DNA from: an uncultured Ruminococcus sp.
GTDB taxonomy: Bacteria > Bacillota > Clostridia > Oscillospirales > Acutalibacteraceae
Length of the DNA stretch: 5,190 bases
Assembly: GCA_902803125.1 (NCBI GenBank)
Contig: CADCOZ010000126.1
Location: 1 to 5,190, forward strand
Reading direction: 5' to 3'
In this document: piece after piece, positions 1 to 3,776 of the stretch
How positions within the stretch are numbered: the first letter of the stretch is position 1
Layout: each line of letters begins with the position of its first letter
The notes under the pieces: model-generated
Told to the model about the DNA's origin: nothing
What the model saw: the letters and a program-made list of their open reading frames with translations, nothing else
Database searches by the model: none
Program-made: the position numbers and the translations under genes

Positions 1-1201
1 AAAGGGCGGTCATGTTTTCGGCAAAGACGGCGTAGCCGCGGGTGGGGTCGTTGATAAAGACGTGGGTGAGAGCACCGACTAAGCGGCCATTTTGGAGAAT
101 GGGACTGCCGCTCATGCCCTGCACAATGCCGCCGGTTTGCTGAAGCAGGCGTTCATCGGTGATGTGAATGACCATGTTCTTCACGGAACGGTAATCGTTG
201 TAGCTGATGTCCTCAATCTCGATGCGGTAGGCACAGGGAACGGAAGATTCGGCGGTGGTGCAGATCAATTCGGCAGAACCACGCACGATTTCCTGACGAA
301 AAGCAACGGGTACCAATTCTTTTTCCGGCGGCAGGGTGTTGATGCGGCCGTATACGCCGTGGTCACTGTTGTGCAGGAGCGTTCCCAGAGAGGTGCTGTC
401 GTCAAAAGAACCGCACAGCGTTCCCGGATGACCGCAGAGGCTTTTTTCAACGGCGTTGATTTGAATCGGCACAATGTCACCGTCCAACAGCGGCATTAAA
501 CAACCGCTGGCCGTGTCACAAATGCCATGTCCCAAGCCGGCAAAACTGCTGTTCTGCGGGTCAATAAAAGTCAGTGTGCCAATGCCGGCGATACTGTCCC
601 GCACATGAAGCCCTAATTTATCACTGTGTGTCTGCACATCATACACCGGCGTGATGTCTGTACTGAAAACCTGCTCGTTTCGCTTTACCCGCAGATGAAG
701 CGGTGTTTGGCGACAGGCGGCAACGGTTTCGGACAGCTGTTCGTTTGTTCGCAGCGGTACACCGTTGACCGACAGCAGGATATCTCCCTGCTGCAATCCG
801 GCGGAGTCGGCAGGATTTACCGCACCTTCTGCGGTGGGAACACTGTCGGTGGACGAGATGACCAGCCCGTCCGCATACAGCCGCAGACCGAAGGCTTCGC
901 CGCCTACATATACCTGCCGGTGGTCACTCAGCGTTACATTGACTTCTTTGACCGGAAAAAAGCCTAACAGCATCAGCTGTGCTTTCAGGGAAGGGCTTTC
1001 CTGTTCGGCGGTGTCAGCGGCGGCGGGAACGGTTTCTTCAAAGTGCAGTGACAGCGGCAGACTGCCAAAAAGTTCCTCCTGTTCCGGTGCGGCGGTTGTC
1101 ATGCTGTCCGGCGTGAGCGTACCGATGACAGCGGCACACACAAACAAACCGCATAGAATCGGGGTGATCAGCTTGACAAAACAGCGAACCATTTTTTTCA
1201 A
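1..1201 (-). CDS. spoIVB: SpoIVB, stage IV sporulation serine peptidase (S55 family), 3' end cut by window edge
   Basis: SpoIVB is made in the forespore, crosses into the intermembrane space and triggers SpoIVFA/BofA cleavage, so that the SpoIVFB protease can activate pro-sigma-K in the mother cell (known of the family). Here 400 codons are open with no stop. Residues about 9-28 form a hydrophobic signal anchor. A PDZ domain lies at about 90-180, with a GLQQGDILLSVNG core near residues 135-147. The peptidase domain follows, with GLGHGI (His225), Asp349 and GMSGSP (Ser364). The Asp-to-Ser spacing of 15 equals that of the B. subtilis triad as I recall it (His236, Asp363, Ser378). The visible end still follows the family pattern (THVFINDPTRGYAVF), so perhaps 10-30 residues are missing. 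The start is TTG at 1201, 8 bases after AAGGAGG; an in-frame ATG at 1192 is too far from that site. It is divergent from yicC. Confidence 0.95.
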   Translation of the reverse strand, partial: MKKMVRCFVKLITPILCGLFVCAAVIGTLTPDSMTTAAPEQEELFGSLPLSLHFEETVPAAADTAEQESPSLKAQLMLLGFFPVKEVNVTLSDHRQVYVGGEAFGLRLYADGLVISSTDSVPTAEGAVNPADSAGLQQGDILLSVNGVPLRTNEQLSETVAACRQTPLHLRVKRNEQVFSTDITPVYDVQTHSDKLGLHVRDSIAGIGTLTFIDPQNSSFAGLGHGICDTASGCLMPLLDGDIVPIQINAVEKSLCGHPGTLCGSFDDSTSLGTLLHNSDHGVYGRINTLPPEKELVPVAFRQEIVRGSAELICTTAESSVPCAYRIEIEDISYNDYRSVKNMVIHITDERLLQQTGGIVQGMSGSPILQNGRLVGALTHVFINDPTRGYAVFAENMTAL

Positions 1202-1207
1202 AAAACG

Positions 1208-1216
1208 CACCTCCTT
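1208..1216 (-). promoter_or_regulatory. Ribosome binding site of spoIVB
   Basis: On the minus strand the bases read AAGGAGGTG, an almost full complement of the 16S 3' end. They lie 8 bases from the TTG at 1201 and 17 bases from the ATG at 1192. This decides the non-ATG start of spoIVB. Confidence 0.85.
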
Positions 1217-1233
1217 TTGGGTGTGTCGGGCAG

Positions 1234-1289
1234 AAAAATAATCAAGGCTGTGCCGCAAAAACGGCAGAACGTATGGGTGCGGTACAGCC
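1234..1289 (-). terminator. Terminator-like hairpin with U-rich tail in the spoIVB leader (possible attenuator)
   Basis: Arms at 1289-1278 (GGCTGTACCGCA on the minus strand) and 1257-1246 (TGCGGCACAGCC) pair at 11 of 12 positions, with one A-C mismatch, around a 20-base loop. The tail at 1245-1234 reads TTGATTATTTTT, which fits an intrinsic terminator on the minus strand only. It ends 17 bases before the spoIVB ribosome binding site. A competing hairpin, TGCCG (1266-1262) with CGGCA (1255-1251), uses bases of the 3' arm, so the two folds cannot coexist. The pairing is seen directly; a role in attenuating spoIVB, or in ending a small RNA, is inference. The 20-base loop is long for a classic terminator. 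Confidence 0.4.
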
Positions 1290-1298
1290 CGAAACGGA

Positions 1299-1353
1299 AA
1301 GAACAGCGTATGCGTTGACGCAGGCCAAAAGCAGTCTTTCGGCGGCTGTTCTT
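1299..1353 (-). ncRNA. Candidate structured RNA: three-way-junction fold upstream of spoIVB, family not recognised
   Basis: Read on the minus strand, a perfect 9-bp stem (AAGAACAGC at 1353-1345 with GCTGTTCTT at 1307-1299) closes two inner hairpins. The first is GCCGAAAG (1343-1336) with CTTTTGGC (1331-1324) and loop ACTG. The second is TGCGT (1322-1318) with ACGCA (1315-1311). The junction linkers are only C, C and TAC. In the first inner hairpin one pair is G-U on the minus strand but would be a C-A mismatch on the plus strand, which favours a minus-strand RNA. No known riboswitch or RNA family was recognised, and no convincing promoter was found, so whether it is transcribed is unknown. 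Confidence 0.4.
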
Positions 1354-1357
1354 AGAT

Positions 1358-1385
1358 GACTTCCCCGAAAATTTTCGAGAAAGTC
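1358..1385. repeat. 28-bp dyad symmetry with a perfect 12-bp palindromic core
   Basis: GACTT (1358-1362) and AAGTC (1381-1385) flank the perfect palindrome CGAAAATTTTCG (1366-1377). Twelve of 14 half-positions match. As minus-strand RNA the two mismatches become U-G wobbles, so all 14 positions could pair, though the centre would have to open as a loop. No T-run follows on either strand, so it is not a terminator. It could be an operator or the first hairpin of the spoIVB leader. It is not a Gram-positive LexA box (CGAAC, N4, GTTCG), because the spacing differs. Confidence 0.5.
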
Positions 1386-1433
1386 TATGATTAGTGTGGC
1401 ACGGTTTCGGCGTTTTCAAACATTCGATCATTT

Positions 1434-1540
1434 GTCAAAACAAGCCGTCAAAGGACAGGCTATCATAGGAAATTTTTTGGATAAAACTAACAAATATTAA
1501 GCAAGTTTTTTGGCTGTGTGTTGACAAAAGCCCGTCAAAG
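1434..1540. repeat. Imperfect direct repeat pair, second copy inside the yicC promoter
   Basis: GTCAAAACAAGCCGTCAAAG (1434-1453) and GACAAAAGCCCGTCAAAG (1523-1540) align with a small gap and share the 9-mer CCGTCAAAG at 1445-1453 and 1532-1540. The second copy runs from the -35 box into the promoter spacer. A shared regulator site, or a remnant of a duplicated promoter, are both inference. Between the copies (1462-1520) the DNA is A/T-rich with two TTTTTTGG runs and no gene. Confidence 0.4.
1443..1461. repeat. Small hairpin between the divergent leaders
   Basis: AGCCGTC (1443-1449) pairs with GAC plus GGCT (1454-1456, 1458-1461), with A1457 bulged and loop AAAG. On the minus strand it is followed by TGTTTTG, a short T-rich tail, so it might weakly stop antisense transcription coming from yicC. 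The stem is short and the call is weak. Confidence 0.25.
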
Positions 1541-1550
1541 CTGTTACAAT
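1521..1550 (+). promoter_or_regulatory. Sigma-A-type promoter of the yicC-remA-gmk-rpoZ-priA operon
   Basis: A perfect -35 TTGACA (1521-1526), an 18-base spacer and a -10 TACAAT (1545-1550) with one mismatch to TATAAT are seen. TG at 1542-1543 makes an extended -10. The A/T-rich stretch just upstream (1470-1512) could act as an UP-like element. The transcript would start near 1556-1558, about 85 bases before yicC. This is the only strong promoter I see for the plus-strand genes. Confidence 0.85.
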
Positions 1551-1558
1551 AGATAGAT

Positions 1559-1622
1559 ACAGAGGTTACCTTCCGCAAAGGAAAAACCTGCGGAGAAGGT
1601 CGTGATGCTCTGTTACTAACAG
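1559..1622 (+). promoter_or_regulatory. Structured 5' leader of yicC with two mutually exclusive folds
   Basis: The leader begins right at the predicted transcript start. ACAGAG (1559-1564) pairs with CTCTGT (1608-1613) and encloses an inner stem, ACCTTCCGCA (1568-1577) with TGCGGAGAAGGT (1589-1600), which has a 2-base bulge. A second palindrome, CTGTTA-C-TAACAG (1610-1622), shares 1610-1613 with the outer stem, so only one can form at a time. It lies just before the yicC translation start and could influence initiation or mRNA stability. No known riboswitch consensus was recognised, and regulation is inference. Confidence 0.45.
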
Positions 1623-1641
1623 ACGAAAAGAAGTGAGTTAT

Positions 1642-2520
1642 GTGATAAGAAGTATGACCGGATACGGTCGGTTTGAAGGGCAGGCCGGCGGCCGTCAGAC
1701 GATTTTTGAAATTAAGGCGGTCAATCACCGTTTCCTTGAAATGCAGTGCCGCCTGCCAAAGGGCTGCGGCTTTTTGGAAGAAACCATTAAAGAAATGGTG
1801 TCCCGCTGTATCTTTCGGGGCAAGGTGGATATCTATGTATCCATTGAAGCCAACGACAGTTTAGCGGCTAATGTTAAAATCAACCATTCCTTAGCGGCCG
1901 GCTATGTGCAGGCACTGCGTGAACTGAGAGATACCTATGAACTGAAGGACGATATTTCCGTTTCGATGCTGTCGCAGTATGCGGATATCTTTACCGTGAC
2001 GAAGGTACCCGAAAGCGAAGAAGCCCTGATCGCTATTGTCAAAGAAGCCGGTGCCAAAGCCATCAGCGATTTTTTGGCGATGCGGGAGCGGGAAGGCGAA
2101 AAGTTAGCGGCTGATGTACTGGAACACGGCAATAAGATCCTGAAGTTAGTGGACGAAATCGAAGCCCGTTCCCCCGTGACAGTGGAGGAATACCGTCAGA
2201 AGCTCTATGAAAGACTGTGCGATGTTTTGCAGGATACCAGTATTGACCCGCAGCGTGTCCTGACAGAAGCGGCGATTTTTGCCGATAAAACCGCCGTGAA
2301 TGAAGAAACCGTCCGTTTGAAGAGCCACTACGACCAGCTGGAACAGCTGCTGCAAACGAGCGATCCTGTCGGCAGAAAGTTAGACTTTATTGTGCAGGAA
2401 ATGAACCGTGAAGCCAATACGACAGGCTCTAAAGTATGCGATGCGGCACTGGCGCATAAAGTGGTAGAAATCAAAGCGGAGATTGAAAAAATTCGGGAAC
2501 AGATCCAAAATATTGAATAA
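1642..2520 (+). CDS. yicC: YicC/YloC family endoribonuclease
   Basis: YicC proteins are cytoplasmic endoribonucleases; B. subtilis YloC is a metal-dependent example, and E. coli YicC takes part in small-RNA decay (family knowledge). The 292-residue product has the usual family length. Its N-terminus, MIRSMTGYGR, is the family signature and opens the YicC_N domain. The C-terminal domain carries DFIVQEMNREANT at about 248-260 and ends in EKIREQIQNIE, both typical. I chose GTG at 1642 because it gives exactly the family N-terminus. An in-frame GTG at 1633 would add three residues and has no better ribosome binding site. The site upstream is weak (GAAGTGAG). An ATG at 1640, out of frame, overlaps the start and is followed at once by TGA. 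It is first in the operon, and its stop lies 12 bases before remA. Confidence 0.93.
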   Translation: MIRSMTGYGRFEGQAGGRQTIFEIKAVNHRFLEMQCRLPKGCGFLEETIKEMVSRCIFRGKVDIYVSIEANDSLAANVKINHSLAAGYVQALRELRDTYELKDDISVSMLSQYADIFTVTKVPESEEALIAIVKEAGAKAISDFLAMREREGEKLAADVLEHGNKILKLVDEIEARSPVTVEEYRQKLYERLCDVLQDTSIDPQRVLTEAAIFADKTAVNEETVRLKSHYDQLEQLLQTSDPVGRKLDFIVQEMNREANTTGSKVCDAALAHKVVEIKAEIEKIREQIQNIE

Positions 2521-2522
2521 CG

Positions 2523-2528
2523 GGTGAT
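2523..2528 (+). promoter_or_regulatory. Ribosome binding site of remA
   Basis: GGTGAT, complementary to the outer part of the 16S 3' tail, lies 4 bases before the ATG at 2533. It supports that start over the in-frame GTG at 2524, which has nothing similar upstream. Confidence 0.6.
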
Positions 2529-2532
2529 TAGG

Positions 2533-2796
2533 ATGAAGCTCATCAATATCGGTTACGGCAATATGCTTTCAGCTTCCCGCATTGTGGCAATCGTCAGTCC
2601 GGATGCGGCACCCGTGAAGCGAATGGTACAGACAGCAAGGGATAAAGGACTGCTGATTGATGCCTCGTGCGGCCGAAAGACCAAAGCGGTTATCGTGATG
2701 GACAGTGACCATGTGGTGCTGTCGGCGGTACAGCCGGAAACAGTGGCGCATCGGGTGAATGAAAGCAGTGAGGAGGAAGGCAAGGATGAAAAATAA
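2533..2796 (+). CDS. remA: RemA-type regulatory protein (DUF370)
   Basis: RemA of B. subtilis is a ring-forming DNA-binding protein that activates biofilm matrix operons and osmoprotection genes (known there; not shown for clostridia). The 87-residue product matches the family along nearly its whole length: KLINIGYGN at the start, a middle segment [15 protein letters not shown], and [19 protein letters not shown] at about 56-74. The basic patch thought to contact DNA reads GRKTK at 47-51, where B. subtilis has GRRTR as I recall, so positive charge is kept. The acidic tail after residue 76 is encoded where the gmk ribosome binding site and start codon also sit. The start at 2533 gives the family N-terminus. 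Its last 11 bases overlap gmk, which suggests translational coupling. Targets in this organism cannot be told from the window. Confidence 0.93.
   Translation: MKLINIGYGNMLSASRIVAIVSPDAAPVKRMVQTARDKGLLIDASCGRKTKAVIVMDSDHVVLSAVQPETVAHRVNESSEEEGKDEK
2771..2776 (+). promoter_or_regulatory. Ribosome binding site of gmk, inside remA
   Basis: AGGAGG lies 9 bases before the ATG at 2786 and within the remA reading frame, where it encodes the Ser/Glu-rich tail. It decides 2786 over the in-frame ATG at 2759, which would add nine residues not seen in the family. Confidence 0.8.
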
Positions 2797-3352
2797 AGGA
2801 TTGCTGGTGGTGATTTCCGGCCCTGCGGGAACAGGCAAAGGAACCGTTGTCAGCGAGCTGCAAAAAAAGGGGAATATCTGTGTGTCGGTTTCGGCTACCA
2901 CCCGTTCCCCCCGTGCCGGTGAAATAAACGGTCAACAGTACCACTTCCTGACAAGAGAAGCGTTTTTGCAGATGATTAACGAAAACGGCTTTTTGGAGTA
3001 TGCGGAGTATGTGGGCAATTTCTACGGTTCGCCCCGCCGTCAGGCAGAGGAATGGATGCAGGAGGGCAAGGACGTTATTTTGGAAATTGAGGTGCAGGGC
3101 TGTCAGCAGGTGAAGAAAAACTATCCGTCCTGCATCAGCATTTTTATCCTGCCGCCTTCGGAAGAGGTACTGGAACAGCGTCTGCGGGGCAGAGGCACCG
3201 AAACGGAAGAGGTTATCCAAAAACGCATGGCCAGAGCCAGAGAAGAAATGCCGCTGTCCAAAGAGTATGATTATGTGGTGGTGAATGACCGCTTGGAGGA
3301 CTGCGTGGCAGAAATCGCCGCTATCTTAGAGAAGGAAAAAAGCAGAGCTTAA
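2786..3352 (+). CDS. gmk: Guanylate kinase
   Basis: Guanylate kinase converts GMP and ATP to GDP and ADP in the cytoplasm, the step that feeds GTP and dGTP synthesis; in Firmicutes it is a known target of (p)ppGpp inhibition. The 188 residues are slightly short of the usual 200 or so. The P-loop GPAGTGKGT lies at 12-20. The GMP-binding segment TTRSPRAGE lies at 38-46 with NGQQYHF after it, then [21 protein letters not shown] at 99-105, and the lid [15 protein letters not shown]. All are in family order with no missing element. The P-loop has Ala14 and Thr16 where GPSGVGKGT or GPSGAGKGT is common, a conservative change. It overlaps remA by 11 bases and is followed by a 175-base gap before rpoZ. 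Confidence 0.97.
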   Translation: MKNKGLLVVISGPAGTGKGTVVSELQKKGNICVSVSATTRSPRAGEINGQQYHFLTREAFLQMINENGFLEYAEYVGNFYGSPRRQAEEWMQEGKDVILEIEVQGCQQVKKNYPSCISIFILPPSEEVLEQRLRGRGTETEEVIQKRMARAREEMPLSKEYDYVVVNDRLEDCVAEIAAILEKEKSRA

Positions 3353-3366
3353 TTCGGTTCATGTTA

Positions 3367-3411
3367 GAGGGCTTTCCCCCACGGAAATCAGTTCTGTTCC
3401 GTCAGTCCCTC
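3367..3411 (+). repeat. Nested inverted repeat in the gmk-rpoZ gap
   Basis: ACGGAA (3381-3386) and TTCCGT (3397-3402) form a perfect 6-bp stem with a 10-base loop. GAGGG (3367-3371) and CCCTC (3407-3411) can close around it across an asymmetric internal loop. A TTTTT run occurs at 3422-3426, too far for a classic terminator. It could be an mRNA processing or stabilising hairpin, or a weak attenuator that tunes rpoZ-priA relative to gmk. The rest of the gap to 3512 holds no gene and no convincing promoter. Confidence 0.4.
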
Positions 3412-3512
3412 GGAGGAAACCTTTTTCCGGCGAAAAAAGAATTCCGTTCCTTTCCAAAATTCGCTGACGTTGACCTGCCCGCTTTCCGTGTATGGGAATT
3501 GATGATAATGAT

Positions 3513-3520
3513 AAAGGAGA
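3513..3520 (+). promoter_or_regulatory. Ribosome binding site of rpoZ
   Basis: AAAGGAGA lies 7 bases before the ATG at 3528. It fixes that start rather than the in-frame ATG at 3492, whose extra residues (GIDDNDKGDAD) are encoded by the ribosome binding site region itself. Confidence 0.8.
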
Positions 3521-3527
3521 TGCTGAT

Positions 3528-3776
3528 ATGTACGAACGTTATACAAGACCTTCGGTAGATGATATTTTTGCCGGCAAAACCAGTAAATATGCCTTGGCGA
3601 TTGCGGTGGCCAAAAGAGCCAGAGTTATTACCGATGAACTGGATGCCGAGAAAGGAAAGAGCGGCAAAGGCGGCGACAAACAGCCGCCAAGAGTCTGCGA
3701 TAAGCCGGTCATGGAAGCCGTGGAGGAATTCAAGAACCACCAGTTTGTTATCTTAGAACCGGATACAGATGACTGA
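3528..3776 (+). CDS. rpoZ: RNA polymerase omega subunit
   Basis: Omega binds the beta-prime subunit and helps RNA polymerase assemble and stay stable. The 82-residue product shows the conserved N-terminal core PSVDDIFAGKTSKYALAIAVAKRAR at about 8-32, shown here in outline: PSVDDIF, then SKYAL, then AVAKRAR. A second conserved piece, KPVMEAVEEF, lies at 59-68. Between them sits a Lys/Gly-rich stretch (EKGKSGKGGDK, 41-51) that looks like a flexible loop. The C-terminal end is acidic. Its position after gmk is the widespread gmk-rpoZ pairing. The last 8 bases overlap the priA start, so the two are probably translated together. Identification rests on motif plus context, since omega is small and divergent. 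Confidence 0.93.
   Translation: MYERYTRPSVDDIFAGKTSKYALAIAVAKRARVITDELDAEKGKSGKGGDKQPPRVCDKPVMEAVEEFKNHQFVILEPDTDD

Noticed and set aside
92..1241. Plus-strand open frames opposite spoIVB (92-499, 626-967, 765-1241)
   Set aside because: They are antisense shadows of a clear SpoIVB coding frame, without ribosome binding sites or recognisable domains.
1278..1290. T-box-like sequence GGGCTGTACCGCA on the minus strand, in a terminator arm as in T-box leaders
   Set aside because: The bulge that should read TGGN to pair with the tRNA end reads CTGT, the specifier stem and other T-box landmarks are absent, and spoIVB is not an amino-acid-related gene.
1366..1377. CGAAAATTTTCG as a LexA box
   Set aside because: The half-sites lack the C/G of CGAAC and GTTCG and are two bases too close.
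1392..1421. Possible sigma-G promoter for spoIVB on the minus strand (GTTTG, 18 bases, CACACTA)
   Set aside because: Both boxes carry a mismatch to the consensus (GNATR, CATNNTA). The predicted start near 1385, at the edge of the dyad, is attractive but too weak to call.
1198..1431. 77-codon minus-strand open frame starting at ATG 1431
   Set aside because: It has no ribosome binding site, a composition full of Arg/Cys/Thr with no domain, and it runs through the inverted repeats and the real spoIVB ribosome binding site.
3470..3509. Possible extra promoter before rpoZ (TTGACC at 3470-3475, GATAAT at 3504-3509)
   Set aside because: The spacer is 28 bases, and no acceptable -10 lies at 16-19 bases from TTGACC.
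3361..3558. 65-codon plus-strand open frame in the gmk-rpoZ gap
   Set aside because: There is no ribosome binding site before its ATG, it overlaps the rpoZ start in another frame, and it spans the inverted repeat.
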